From: Halopseudomonas xiamenensis
Lineage (GTDB): Bacteria; Pseudomonadota; Gammaproteobacteria; Pseudomonadales; Pseudomonadaceae
NCBI RefSeq assembly: GCF_014219065.1
Contig: NZ_JACLGO010000026.1
Location: 1-64,000, forward strand
Direction of reading: 5' to 3'
Length of the DNA: 64,000 bases
Part shown: positions 17,496 through 26,334 of the stretch, piece after piece
How positions within the stretch are numbered: position 1 is the stretch's first letter
How the letters are laid out: every line of letters starts with the position of its first letter
The notes under the pieces: generated by a model
What the model saw: only the letters and a program-made list of their open reading frames with translations
The model's database searches: none
What the model was told of the DNA's origin: nothing
Program-made: the position numbers and the translations under genes

Positions 17496-18626
17496 GTGAG
17501 TCTGGTTTATAACGAAGATCAACTGCAATTGCAGGACAGCGCACGTGACTTCCTTTCGGCGCGTTCGCCGGCTTCCGTGCAACGGGCAATACGCGACCAG
17601 GATATCGCTGCCGGTTACGACGCGGGCGTCTGGCAGAGCATGCTGGACCTGGGTTGGAGCGCGGTGGCGTTCAGTGAAGCCGATGGCGGGCTGGATTTCG
17701 GCTTTGCCGGATTTGCCCCGCTGTTCGAGGAAATCGGTCGTCACCTGGGCGCCTCGCCGCTGCTGAGCAGCATAGTGCTCTGCGGTGGCCTGATCGAGCA
17801 ACTGGGCAGCGAGCAGCAGCGCCAGCAAAGGCTGCCGCAACTGATCAGTGGTGAATTGCGCCTGGCGCTGGCGCTGGAGGAAAATGCCCGGCATGCGCCC
17901 GAGGCTATCCAGCTCGAGGCTCGTCGCGATGGGGACGGCTGGGTACTGAGCGGTGAGAAAACCTGGGTGGCCGATGCCCGCGAGGCTGACGGCTGGTTGG
18001 TGGTGGCCCGTGAGTCAGAGGGCCGTTGCGGTGTATTCCATGTGCGAGCCGACCAGGCCGGCGTGCAGACCAGTGCCCGTAGCATGATCGACTCGCGCAA
18101 CATGGCTGCCTTGCGCCTGGATCAGGTGCGGGTTGCCGCCGACGATCGACTCGGCAGCAACGATGCCGGCAAGGCGCTGGATCTGGTGCTGGACTGGGGG
18201 CGGGCGTGCCTGGCCGCAGAGCTGCTGGGCATGTCGGAAACCGCCTTCAGCATGACCGTCGAATACCTCAAGACCCGGGTCCAGTTCGGCGTACCGATCG
18301 GTAGCTTCCAGGCGCTGCAGCACCGTGCGGCACGTTTGTATGCCGATCTGCAACTGGCGCGCAGCAGCATGATGGCGGCCTTCGCCCAGCTTGATCGTCC
18401 CGGCGGTGATGACCGTGAGCGCCGGCGGCTGGTCAGCCTGGCCAAGTGGCAGGCGGGCCAGGTGGCCCAGCGGGTCAGTAACGAGGCGATACAGATGCAT
18501 GGTGGCATCGGCGTCACCGACGAATATGATCTGGGACTGTTCCTCAAGCGCATGCGCATGGCACAGAACCAGCTGGGCAACAGCGATTACCACTGCCAGC
18601 GCTACAGCGACAATCGCAGCGCCTGA
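17496..18626 (+). CDS. acyl-CoA dehydrogenase, pair 1 small subunit
   Basis: 376 residues from a GTG at 17496, 10 bases after the previous stop, with GAGGAGAG in front of it. Motifs MHGGIGVTDEYDLGLFLKRM and RVQFGVPIGSFQALQHRAA identify the family, but the N-terminal half lacks the usual SEPNAGSD signature and is divergent (EENARHAPEAI). This suggests the structural or CoA-binding partner of the heteromeric enzyme encoded just upstream. Confidence 0.82.
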   Translation: MSLVYNEDQLQLQDSARDFLSARSPASVQRAIRDQDIAAGYDAGVWQSMLDLGWSAVAFSEADGGLDFGFAGFAPLFEEIGRHLGASPLLSSIVLCGGLIEQLGSEQQRQQRLPQLISGELRLALALEENARHAPEAIQLEARRDGDGWVLSGEKTWVADAREADGWLVVARESEGRCGVFHVRADQAGVQTSARSMIDSRNMAALRLDQVRVAADDRLGSNDAGKALDLVLDWGRACLAAELLGMSETAFSMTVEYLKTRVQFGVPIGSFQALQHRAARLYADLQLARSSMMAAFAQLDRPGGDDRERRRLVSLAKWQAGQVAQRVSNEAIQMHGGIGVTDEYDLGLFLKRMRMAQNQLGNSDYHCQRYSDNRSA

Positions 18627-18667
18627 AGGCCGTTGCCGATCATTACAAGAACGACAAAGAGGTGAGC

Positions 18668-20338
18668 ATGCAAACCAGTCTTCTGGAACAATGGCAGACC
18701 TGTAACCAGCAGTTGTTGAGCGCCCAGTCGCCCTTTGCCCTGGGCGAGGACGAGCAGGGTCGCAAATACTTCATCAATGCCCCGGCGACGCTGACCGAAG
18801 CCATCCAGGCCGGTCGCCGCCATGCTGATGCGCCTTTCCTGCTGTGGTGTGACCAGCGCTACAGCTTTGCCGAGTTCTACGCGGCTGCCGACCGCATGAC
18901 CGCTGCGCTGCAGCAGGTTCTTGGCGTCCGTCCCGGTGAGCGGGTGGCGATCGCCATGCGCAACCGCCCGGAATGGATGATCGCCTTCACCGCCTGCGTG
19001 CAGGCCGGCGCCGTCCCGGTACCGCTGAACAGCTGGGGGCTGGGCGATGAACTGTTGCACGCCATCGGGGATGCCGGAGCCGGTGTGTTGATCTGCGATC
19101 CGGAGCGTTATCAGCATCTGCAGGAGAACCTGGCACAGATCCAGCTGGTATTGGTCGATGGCACACCTCCGCCAGGCCAGTATGCCTGGCAGGCGTTGAT
19201 GGATGCCGAGCTGGCGCCCATGCAGTTGATCGAACCCAGGCCGGATGATATCGCTCAGGTGCTCTATACCTCCGGCACCACCAGTCGTGCCAAGGGCGTG
19301 GTATCCAGCCATCGGGCCGTTGCCCAGGCGCTGTTCGCGCTGGACTACCAGGGGGCCTTCGCCGGCATGACATCGCCGGAGCGGGTCAGGCCGATCATCG
19401 AGTCCGGCCTGCAGCCCACGGCCCTGATCAGCTTTCCGCTGTTCCATGTCAGTGGCCTGCAATCGCAGTTTCTCAGCATGCTGCGCAATGGTCGGCGCAT
19501 GGTGATCATGTACAAATGGGATGTCGAAGAGGCGTTGCGGCTGATCGAAACCGAGCGTTGCACCCAGTTCAACGGTGCGCCGGTGATGATGCAGCAACTG
19601 ATCAACCATCCGCGATTCGACAGCTCGGCCACCGCCAGCCTGTTCGCCCTCGGCATGGGCGGTGGGGCCTCCTCCGAGGTGCTGCTGCAGCGGCTGCTGG
19701 CGGCCAAGCCCAATGCCATGGTCGGTGCCGGTTTCGGCATGACCGAATGCAACGGCATAGGCGCTGCGCATTCCGGAGAACAGTTCATGCATTTCCCCGG
19801 CAGTGCCGGATGGCCATTGCCACTGGTTGACCTGGTCATCGGCGAGTCGCCGGAGCAGCCCCTGCCGGCGGGCGAGGAAGGGCCGATCTGGATGCGTTCG
19901 GTAACGCTGATGGAGGGTTACTGGAATCGCGCCGAGGAGACCAGCGAGGCCTTGCACAATGGCTGGCTGTACAGTGGTGATGTCGGTTACCTCGATGAGT
20001 ACGGCATGCTCTACGTCACTGGCCGGATCAAGGACATCATCATCCGTGGTGGCGAGAACATTTCCGCGTTGGAAGTCGAGCAATGCGCCGGTGCCCATGC
20101 CGCCGTGGTCGAGGCGGCTGCCTTTGCCTTGCCCGATACCGAAATGGGTGAGTGCGTGGCGCTGGTAGTGCATGTGCGCGAAGACCTCGGCGAACAGGAG
20201 TTGCGCAACTTCATGGCTGGCCGGTTGGCGGCCTTCAAGCTACCCAGCCGTATCTGGTTCACCGATCAGCCGCTGCCGCGCAATGCCACGGGCAAACTGC
20301 AGAAAACACAGATCAGGCAGGCTGTGGGGCTCGCTTGA
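18668..20338 (+). CDS. acyl-CoA synthetase (AMP-binding), steroid acid candidate
   Basis: 556 residues from the ATG at 18668 (AGAGGTG upstream; a GTG two codons earlier is possible). P-loop-like motif LYTSGTTSRAKGVVSSH, then FHVSG, GAGFGMTECNG, the hinge YSGDVGYLDEYGMLYVTGRIKDIIIRGGENIS and the catalytic Lys in NATGKLQK. It activates a carboxylic acid with ATP and CoA. In this operon the acid is likely a steroid side chain or an indanedione propionate. A FadD3-like role (HIP-CoA synthetase) is possible but not shown. Confidence 0.85.
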   Translation: MQTSLLEQWQTCNQQLLSAQSPFALGEDEQGRKYFINAPATLTEAIQAGRRHADAPFLLWCDQRYSFAEFYAAADRMTAALQQVLGVRPGERVAIAMRNRPEWMIAFTACVQAGAVPVPLNSWGLGDELLHAIGDAGAGVLICDPERYQHLQENLAQIQLVLVDGTPPPGQYAWQALMDAELAPMQLIEPRPDDIAQVLYTSGTTSRAKGVVSSHRAVAQALFALDYQGAFAGMTSPERVRPIIESGLQPTALISFPLFHVSGLQSQFLSMLRNGRRMVIMYKWDVEEALRLIETERCTQFNGAPVMMQQLINHPRFDSSATASLFALGMGGGASSEVLLQRLLAAKPNAMVGAGFGMTECNGIGAAHSGEQFMHFPGSAGWPLPLVDLVIGESPEQPLPAGEEGPIWMRSVTLMEGYWNRAEETSEALHNGWLYSGDVGYLDEYGMLYVTGRIKDIIIRGGENISALEVEQCAGAHAAVVEAAAFALPDTEMGECVALVVHVREDLGEQELRNFMAGRLAAFKLPSRIWFTDQPLPRNATGKLQKTQIRQAVGLA

Positions 20339-20360
20339 ACAGCGTCGAGGTGAGACCAGC

Positions 20361-21152
20361 ATGAGTAATCTGAATGGAAAGGTCGCCATCGTCACTGGTG
20401 GCGCCCAGGGCATCGGCCGCGGCATCGTCGAAGCCTACGTCAACGCCGGTGCCCGCGTGCTGCTGAGTGATATCAACAGCGCGGCCATCGAGCGGGCCGT
20501 GGATGAGCTGGAGGCGTTGCAACCGGGCCGGGTATTCGGTTACCGGGCCGACGTCACCAGCAAGGAGCAGGTCCAGGCTATGGTCGCCGCCGCCATCGAG
20601 CATTTCGGACGGCTGGATATCCTGGTCAACAACGCCTGGAAGGGTGCCGGACTGGCGCGTCTGGAGCAGCAGACCGATGAGCAACTGCGTGGCGCCTTCG
20701 ACATGGCGGTGATGGCGGCGTTCTGGGCCATGCAGGCGGCGCTGCCGGAGTTTCGTCGGCTGGGTGCCGGGCGGGTGGTCAACCTGTGTTCGCTGAATGG
20801 CGTCAATGCGCATATGTACAGCGCCGACTACAACGCCGCCAAGGAAGCACTGCGCAGCCTGACCCGCACTGCAGCGCGGGAGTGGGCCGCGGACCAGGTG
20901 TGCTGCAACATCATCTGCCCCGGTGCCGCCAGTGAAGCCTATCGGCGCTTTGCCGAAGCGAGTCCGGACAATGCCCGGGCCATGGAGCAGGCCAACCCCA
21001 TGGGGCGCATCGGTGATCCGCTGCACGATATCGGTCCGGTGGCGGTATTTCTCGGCAGCGACGATTGCCGCTACGTGACCGGCAATACCTTCTTCGTCGA
21101 TGGCGGGGCGCATATCAATGGAGTGCACTGGGCCCCGCAACTGCCTGCCTGA
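20361..21152 (+). CDS. short-chain dehydrogenase/reductase
   Basis: 263 residues. Classical SDR with TGGAQGIG cofactor loop near residue 12, NNAW (variant NNAG), catalytic YNAAK and FVDGGAHINGVHW near the C-terminus. NAD(H) preference is suggested by DIN after the second beta strand. Probably a hydroxysteroid or 3-hydroxyacyl-CoA dehydrogenase. It is 22 bp after the CoA ligase in the same operon. Confidence 0.85.
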   Translation: MSNLNGKVAIVTGGAQGIGRGIVEAYVNAGARVLLSDINSAAIERAVDELEALQPGRVFGYRADVTSKEQVQAMVAAAIEHFGRLDILVNNAWKGAGLARLEQQTDEQLRGAFDMAVMAAFWAMQAALPEFRRLGAGRVVNLCSLNGVNAHMYSADYNAAKEALRSLTRTAAREWAADQVCCNIICPGAASEAYRRFAEASPDNARAMEQANPMGRIGDPLHDIGPVAVFLGSDDCRYVTGNTFFVDGGAHINGVHWAPQLPA

Positions 21153-21201
21153 GTTCGAAAGCGGTTCCCACAACAATAACGACAATCCAATCGAGGGTCC
21201 G

Positions 21202-22779
21202 ATGAGTCAAGATGTCGCCAAGCCCTGGGCCAGCTTCATCGCCCTGTTGTTCGCCACCTTCGTCACTATCGAGGCGGCAGCCTTCCAGGCACCGGTGCTG
21301 CCCAGTGTCACCGAGCACTTTTCCATTCCGGTCAACCTGGCCGCCCTGATCCTGATCTTCTACTTTGTCGCGGTGGCGGTGTGCGCGCCGATGATGGGAC
21401 GGCTAGGGGACCAGCATGGGCGCCGGCGCATGATCAGCATCGGCCTGGTGGTATTCGGTATTGCCGAATTCATGGCCGCCTGGGCACCGAGTTTCTGGTT
21501 GTTCCTGGTGGCGCGCTTTCTCCAGGGACTGGGGGTGGCCTGCATATTCCCGGCGGTATTCAGTTACGTGAACCGCCTGTTTCGTGAGGACCAGCGTGGC
21601 ATGGCCCTGGGTGTGCTGATGTTCGTCATGACCTTCGGTGCCGCCAGTGGCGGTCTGCTGGGTGGCCTGATGATCGACGCCCTCGGCTGGCGCAGCGTCT
21701 ATCTGGTCAGCGGGGTTCTGGCGTTGTTGGGGCTGGCCCCGTTGCTGCTATGGGTACCGGAACAGCGTGGCGAGGTGGCGGCGGGGCGCTTCGACTGGTT
21801 GGGGGCGGTGCTGTTACTATCGACCATCACCGCGCTGCTGTCGCTGCCGACCTGGGCCGCCAACTTCGGCAGCGACTCCTGGGTGACCTGGAGCATAGTT
21901 GTGGTCGGTGTTGCCAGTCTGTTGTGGCTGTGGCAGCACAGCGGGCGTGAGGCGGCGCCGATACTGGACGTCTCGCTGCTCAAGGACCGGCGCTTTGCCG
22001 TGCCCAGCGCCATCTACTGGATACAGATGATCCTCAGCAGTGGTGTGGTCTACTCGCTGGCGTTCTTCATCAATACCCGCCCCGGCGGCAGCGCCGCGCA
22101 GTTCGGCATGGTCACCCTGGCGCTGTATGGCAGCACCATGCTGGCTTCGCCGATCGCCGGCAAGCTGATCGACCGTATCGAGCCACGCCGGGTCGCTACC
22201 CTGTCGCTGGTTGGCAGCCTGCTGGCGCTGATCCTGTTTTCGCGCATGGGGACGTCGGTACCGCTGGTGTCGGTACTGCTGCTGGTGAGCCTGATCGGCC
22301 TGATGATGGCGGCCAACAGTACGGCGCTGATGAAACTGGCGCTGGGGGCAGTACCGCCGCATAAATCCGGCGCCGGTTCCGGTCTGTTCAGCATGTTGCG
22401 TGATCTTGGCCTGCCGACCGGCTCGTCGCTGGCGCTGGCGATCTTCGGCTTGTCCTCGAGTTTCCATACCCGCCGTGTTGCCGAGCAGACCGCCGCCGAG
22501 CTGGAGCTGGGCGAGACCCTCGCTGCTGAATTACTAAGGGCAGCGACGGTGCGGGGCACCGAGATGAGCGCTGAGCTGACAGCGGCATTGCTGGACTCCG
22601 GTGCCGGAGTCGATCAGGTGCTGGAGAGTATTACCGTTGCCTCACTGGGCGGGGCAATCAGCAGTGTTGGTTATCTGCTCACCGGGCTGTTGGTGCTGGC
22701 CCTGGCGTTGACGCCGTTTCTTGGGCGGAGGGCGGATGTGCAGGCGGTTTCCGGCGTGGGGGCGGCTGTTTCGCGCTAA
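21202..22779 (+). CDS. MFS transporter, 14-segment DHA2/EmrB type
   Basis: 525 residues from the ATG at 21202 (GAGGG upstream). About 14 hydrophobic segments; loop motif GRLGDQHGRRR between segments 2 and 3, and LQGLGVACIFPAVFSYVNR. EmrB/QacA-like drug:proton antiporters export hydrophobic compounds; here it may move steroids or intermediates. Last gene of the operon. Confidence 0.85.
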   Translation: MSQDVAKPWASFIALLFATFVTIEAAAFQAPVLPSVTEHFSIPVNLAALILIFYFVAVAVCAPMMGRLGDQHGRRRMISIGLVVFGIAEFMAAWAPSFWLFLVARFLQGLGVACIFPAVFSYVNRLFREDQRGMALGVLMFVMTFGAASGGLLGGLMIDALGWRSVYLVSGVLALLGLAPLLLWVPEQRGEVAAGRFDWLGAVLLLSTITALLSLPTWAANFGSDSWVTWSIVVVGVASLLWLWQHSGREAAPILDVSLLKDRRFAVPSAIYWIQMILSSGVVYSLAFFINTRPGGSAAQFGMVTLALYGSTMLASPIAGKLIDRIEPRRVATLSLVGSLLALILFSRMGTSVPLVSVLLLVSLIGLMMAANSTALMKLALGAVPPHKSGAGSGLFSMLRDLGLPTGSSLALAIFGLSSSFHTRRVAEQTAAELELGETLAAELLRAATVRGTEMSAELTAALLDSGAGVDQVLESITVASLGGAISSVGYLLTGLLVLALALTPFLGRRADVQAVSGVGAAVSR

Positions 22780-22801
22780 GTGTTGCGAGCGGACAAGAAA
22801 C

Positions 22802-22821
22802 CGGCCCGCATCAGCGGGCCG
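22802..22821. terminator. hairpin between convergent operons
   Basis: CGGCCCGC-ATCA-GCGGGCCG stem-loop between the MFS gene (+) and the SnoaL-like gene (-). No T run is obvious on either strand. Confidence 0.55.
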
Positions 22822-22839
22822 GGTCGGTATGGCAGGGGA

Positions 22840-23295
22840 TCAGTTGATCGGCCTGGAGGTAATATTGCACTGGCTATCCAGCGGCTGGATCATTTCCAGC
22901 AGACGCTTGTAGCCGGTACGCAGGATGCGCCATTGGCCATCGACCTTGGTATAGCGATCTTCGTAGATGGCGCTGCCGTGCAGGATAGTGCCTTCATCCA
23001 GGTTGATGAAAATATCGTGGAGGTACCATAGGCCAGTGGCCTCATCACCCTTGACGCTGATTTCCGGGGTATGGCCGTTGTGCATGCCGAAGCGGCGATT
23101 GGTGAAGGAGGTACCGTAGAAATCCATGGCTTCGCTCATGCCATTGATCTCGAGCTGATAGGTTGGGCTGTCAAAACGGATCAGTACATCCTGCGCCAGT
23201 ATCCCGCGCAGCAGTTCCAGGTTACAGGTGTCGATACCGCGGAAATAGCGGGCCTTGAGTTGCTTGATCTGCTCTATCTCATACAGCTCTTGCAT
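22840..23295 (-). CDS. SnoaL/NTF2-like protein, copy B
   Basis: 151 residues from the ATG at 23295. Short cone-shaped fold family that includes ketosteroid isomerases, scytalone dehydratase and SnoaL cyclases. It is clearly a paralogue of the protein at 24641-25096: both contain IKQLKARYFR.IDTCNL, HNGHTPEI, GSAIY.DRY and end in TS(R/K)PIN. The two flank an SDR and an SRPBCC gene. A small-ligand enzyme or binding role on a steroid is likely; reaction unknown. Confidence 0.85.
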   Translation of the reverse strand: MQELYEIEQIKQLKARYFRGIDTCNLELLRGILAQDVLIRFDSPTYQLEINGMSEAMDFYGTSFTNRRFGMHNGHTPEISVKGDEATGLWYLHDIFINLDEGTILHGSAIYEDRYTKVDGQWRILRTGYKRLLEMIQPLDSQCNITSRPIN

Positions 23296-23329
23296 GTTGT
23301 GTCCTTTTAATCGGGTAGGAAGCGGGGGA

Positions 23330-24121
23330 TCAGTGGGGCAGGTAGTGGCCGCCATTGACATCCAGTTGGGCGCCGGTTACGACCTTGGAATAGTCGCTGG
23401 CCAGATACAGGGCAGCGGAAGCACAGTCAGCATCGTCGGGAATCTTGCGTAGCGGGATCTGCTGGGCGATCTGCTCGACCAGTGACTCGACGCTGGCTCC
23501 CAGGCGTTTGGCTTCACTCTCGAAATACTGGATCACCGGCGTGCCCCACATCCAGCCATTGAAGGTGCTGTTGACACGGATACCGAACGGCCCCAGGTCT
23601 TCAGCCAGGTACTGCACAGCGGTCTTCAACGCACCCTTGGAGACCGCGTATCCGGCTTCCATCTGGTTGGGGCGGCGGGTGGCCATGGTGTTGACCATGA
23701 CGATGCTGCCGGATTTCTGCTGTTTCATCTGTGGCACTACCGCCTGGGTCATGTTCATGCTGCCGAACAGGTTGACTTCCATGGTCTTGCGCCAGTCATC
23801 CATCTGCGAGTTGCTGGACGACCCCCAGTTGCCGTGGGCGTAGGCGGAGTTGATCAGCGCATCGATACGTCCGAAATGCTCCACTGTCAGCTTGGCCAGT
23901 TTTTCGCATTGGGCGGTCTGGGTGATGTCGGTAGGCAGTTTGAGGATATCGCAGCCATGGCCGGCCTCGCGGATGGCGGCTTCGGTCTCATCCAGCATGG
24001 TTGGCGTGCGAGCTGCCAGCACCACGGCTTTGGCTTGATATTCGGCGGCGCGCAGCGCCAGCTTGATGCCCATCCCCGGGCCGATTCCGGAGATGATGAT
24101 GATCTTGTCTTTCAATAGCAT
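23330..24121 (-). CDS. short-chain dehydrogenase/reductase
   Basis: 263 residues. Cofactor loop GIGPGMG (the usual TG is replaced by SG), catalytic YAVSK, C-terminal TGAQLDVNGGHYLPH. It lies between the SnoaL-like copy B and the SRPBCC gene in the minus-strand operon with the sulfotransferase. Probably a hydroxysteroid dehydrogenase acting on the substrate of that module. Confidence 0.85.
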   Translation of the reverse strand: MLLKDKIIIISGIGPGMGIKLALRAAEYQAKAVVLAARTPTMLDETEAAIREAGHGCDILKLPTDITQTAQCEKLAKLTVEHFGRIDALINSAYAHGNWGSSSNSQMDDWRKTMEVNLFGSMNMTQAVVPQMKQQKSGSIVMVNTMATRRPNQMEAGYAVSKGALKTAVQYLAEDLGPFGIRVNSTFNGWMWGTPVIQYFESEAKRLGASVESLVEQIAQQIPLRKIPDDADCASAALYLASDYSKVVTGAQLDVNGGHYLPH

Positions 24122-24150
24122 GGAGCACCTCTCTTGTTGTATGGGCGTGT

Positions 24151-24618
24151 TCAGCGGCGGCTGGCGTAGAGCGCCTCGGCGCGTTGTTTGAGATCGCGGG
24201 CTACCTGGTCGAAGGCCTGTTTCACCCAGGCACCGTGTTCCGCCATGATGGTGTCGGCATTGATGCCGAGGAACTGATCGGTGGTGAAGTAGGTGCTGCG
24301 CTCGGGGCCGATGGCTTCGACATACTGATCGCGGCGGGCGGCGTCCTTGTTTTCCGGCACTGGTCGCTGTTCCCAGGACAACAGCTGCTCCGGCTCGCAG
24401 GCCACCAGGTATTCATTGACCGGTACCTCGGTATCGGTACCCGGCAGGCGCACCAGCATCTCCACCGGGTCATTGATCTGCATGCCGCAGCGGATGCTGA
24501 AGCAGAAGCTGTTCCACTGCTCGTACTTGTCCAGATCGGTCAGTACCTCCCAGACCACGCTGGCCGGGGCATCGATCTCGACCTTGATCGAGGTGACAAG
24601 GTTTGCGGCTTTGGTCAT
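24151..24618 (-). CDS. SRPBCC (START-like) ligand-binding protein
   Basis: 155 residues with the polyketide cyclase/START-like pattern: KVEIDAPASVVWEVLTDLDKYEQWNSF at the N-terminus and a C-terminal amphipathic helix. The fold carries hydrophobic ligands such as sterols, or acts as a cyclase or aromatase. It is 29 bp from the SDR gene and 22 bp from the SnoaL-like copy A. Confidence 0.8.
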   Translation of the reverse strand: MTKAANLVTSIKVEIDAPASVVWEVLTDLDKYEQWNSFCFSIRCGMQINDPVEMLVRLPGTDTEVPVNEYLVACEPEQLLSWEQRPVPENKDAARRDQYVEAIGPERSTYFTTDQFLGINADTIMAEHGAWVKQAFDQVARDLKQRAEALYASRR

Positions 24619-24640
24619 GTCGAACTCCTTCTTGTTGTTG

Positions 24641-25096
24641 TCAGTTGATTGGTTTGGAGGTGATCTGCAGCTGTTCAGGCAGCGGCTCGACGGTCTCCAG
24701 CAGCGTCTGGTAGCCGGTTTCGGCGATCAGCCACTGGCCGTCGCGCTTGACGTAGCGATCCTGATAGATCGCGCTGCCCTGCATATGGGTGTTTTCTTCG
24801 AGGTTGATGAAGATGTAGCTCAGGTACCACAGTGCCGTAGCCTGATTGCCGTCGACCTCGATTTCCGGGGTATGTCCGTTATGCGTGGCCAGGCGGGTAG
24901 GGGTGAAGGAGGTCCGGTAGAACTCCAGCGCCGGCTCCAGCCCCTCCAGGTGGAACTGGTAGGCGGGGCTCTTGAAGGCCAGTTTGACGTCCTCGGTCAA
25001 CATGGCCCTGAGCATGTCCAGGTTGCAGGTGTCGATAGCGCGGAAATAGCGCGCCTTGAGTTGCTTGATACGTTCGATGGCTTCGAGATCCAGCAT
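24641..25096 (-). CDS. SnoaL/NTF2-like protein, copy A
   Basis: 151 residues, paralogue of the protein at 22840-23295 (identical length, shared HNGHTPEI and GSAIYQDRY segments). This close similarity across the whole length indicates duplication within the operon. Family and likely role are as for copy B. Confidence 0.85.
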   Translation of the reverse strand: MLDLEAIERIKQLKARYFRAIDTCNLDMLRAMLTEDVKLAFKSPAYQFHLEGLEPALEFYRTSFTPTRLATHNGHTPEIEVDGNQATALWYLSYIFINLEENTHMQGSAIYQDRYVKRDGQWLIAETGYQTLLETVEPLPEQLQITSKPIN

Positions 25097-25137
25097 GTGC
25101 AGATACTCCCGATGGTTCAGCTGTTGAGGACAACCGG

Positions 25138-26334
25138 CTAGGCCTCACTGGCCTGCAGGTGGCGTGCCCGGTACTGGGCGTAATCGGTTTCCATCTGCTC
25201 CGGTGTCAGGCCGAAACGCTCCAGGCTGTAGTCATGCGTGGCACGTTTCTCCCGGCCATTCTTCGCCAGCCATTGCTCGGCATCGGCGCGCGCCTTGTCG
25301 GTGAAGGGCATACTGGCGAAGGTGTATACGCGCTCCAGCACCTGCATCGGCCTGGCCACAGTGTCGGCGAACTGGATGTCCAGGAAACGGTCAAGGGGAT
25401 GCTGGTCACGCACCTGCATGGTGTGGCGAATCCCCCGGGCCATGCGACGGTTCCACTGGATGCCGGCGGATCTGGGGTCGGGCTGATCGCTGTACATCTG
25501 CCACAGGGTGTGTGCCATGCTGGCCATTGAGGGGATGGTCTGCGCCGGTTCGCGATGGGTCAGGATCACCTGCGCCCTGGGAAATACCTCCAGCAGCAGA
25601 TCGATGGTATGCAGGTGCTGGGGTGCCTTGAGCAGCCAGCGTTGGCCGCCGGTTTCTCCGCGTTGCTGTTTCTGCCACTGCAGGAATTGCAGCATCTTCT
25701 TCAGCTGGGTGTAGACGGGGCGCTGGTCCTGCTGGTCGAGCCACTGGGTGTAGCTGGGTACGTCGGCGTAGGCGTCCATCGCACACAGGAACGAATGTTC
25801 CATGAGCATGAATTCCTCATCGCAGAGCATGGCATCGAACGGATGGATCGAGAGGATCTGCGGTATGGCCTCGATAGTCTGTTGCACCTCGGCCTTGGCC
25901 TGGCTGATACGTTGCTCGGGCGCGGCCAGGGATTCACCCTCCAGCGGCGCCGGGTAGCGGGTTTCCCACCAGGCGGCGGAGTGGAAGCGTGGGTCCACCG
26001 CCAGGGTGCGCTGCAGCATGGTAGTACCGGTGCGCGGCAGACCGACGATGACCAGCGGATCATCGATGGCTATCCGGGTGATTTCCGGGAACCTGCGCAG
26101 GTAGTCCTCCATCACCAGCCGGTTGAGCAACTGGCCGACCAGCCGCTCGCGCATCAGATAACGTCCGGTATCTGACAGCTTGGCTTCGCGATCCAGCGCA
26201 TCGGCCAACACCTCCAGGGCCTGTCGATAGTTATCATCGCCGAAGTGACTTAGTCCGTTGGCACGTTGGCTGGCTTCACTGAGCAACTGGTCGATATCCA
26301 GCGCCTGGCGTGTGGTTTGCGTGGTCATGTTCAT
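25138..26334 (-). CDS. sulfotransferase family protein
   Basis: 398 residues from the ATG at 26334, which overlaps the upstream stop by ATGA. PAPS-binding 5' loop VIVGLPRTGTTMLQRTLA near residue 92, and the 3'-phosphate region VILTHREPAQTIPSMASM. Transfers sulfonate from PAPS to a hydroxyl group. This branch is common in mycobacteria and sphingomonads, where few substrates are known. The operon also encodes ATP sulfurylase and APS kinase (CysD, CysNC), and cysQ is divergent, so donor supply and by-product removal are at hand. A sterol or steroid alcohol acceptor is inferred from context only. Confidence 0.85.
   Translation of the reverse strand: MNMTTQTTRQALDIDQLLSEASQRANGLSHFGDDNYRQALEVLADALDREAKLSDTGRYLMRERLVGQLLNRLVMEDYLRRFPEITRIAIDDPLVIVGLPRTGTTMLQRTLAVDPRFHSAAWWETRYPAPLEGESLAAPEQRISQAKAEVQQTIEAIPQILSIHPFDAMLCDEEFMLMEHSFLCAMDAYADVPSYTQWLDQQDQRPVYTQLKKMLQFLQWQKQQRGETGGQRWLLKAPQHLHTIDLLLEVFPRAQVILTHREPAQTIPSMASMAHTLWQMYSDQPDPRSAGIQWNRRMARGIRHTMQVRDQHPLDRFLDIQFADTVARPMQVLERVYTFASMPFTDKARADAEQWLAKNGREKRATHDYSLERFGLTPEQMETDYAQYRARHLQASEA

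Noticed and set aside
18668-20338. Firm assignment as fadD3 (HIP-CoA synthetase)
   Set aside because: Family and context fit, but the FATP-like ligase at 40196 is a rival, and no residue seen by eye separates their substrates.
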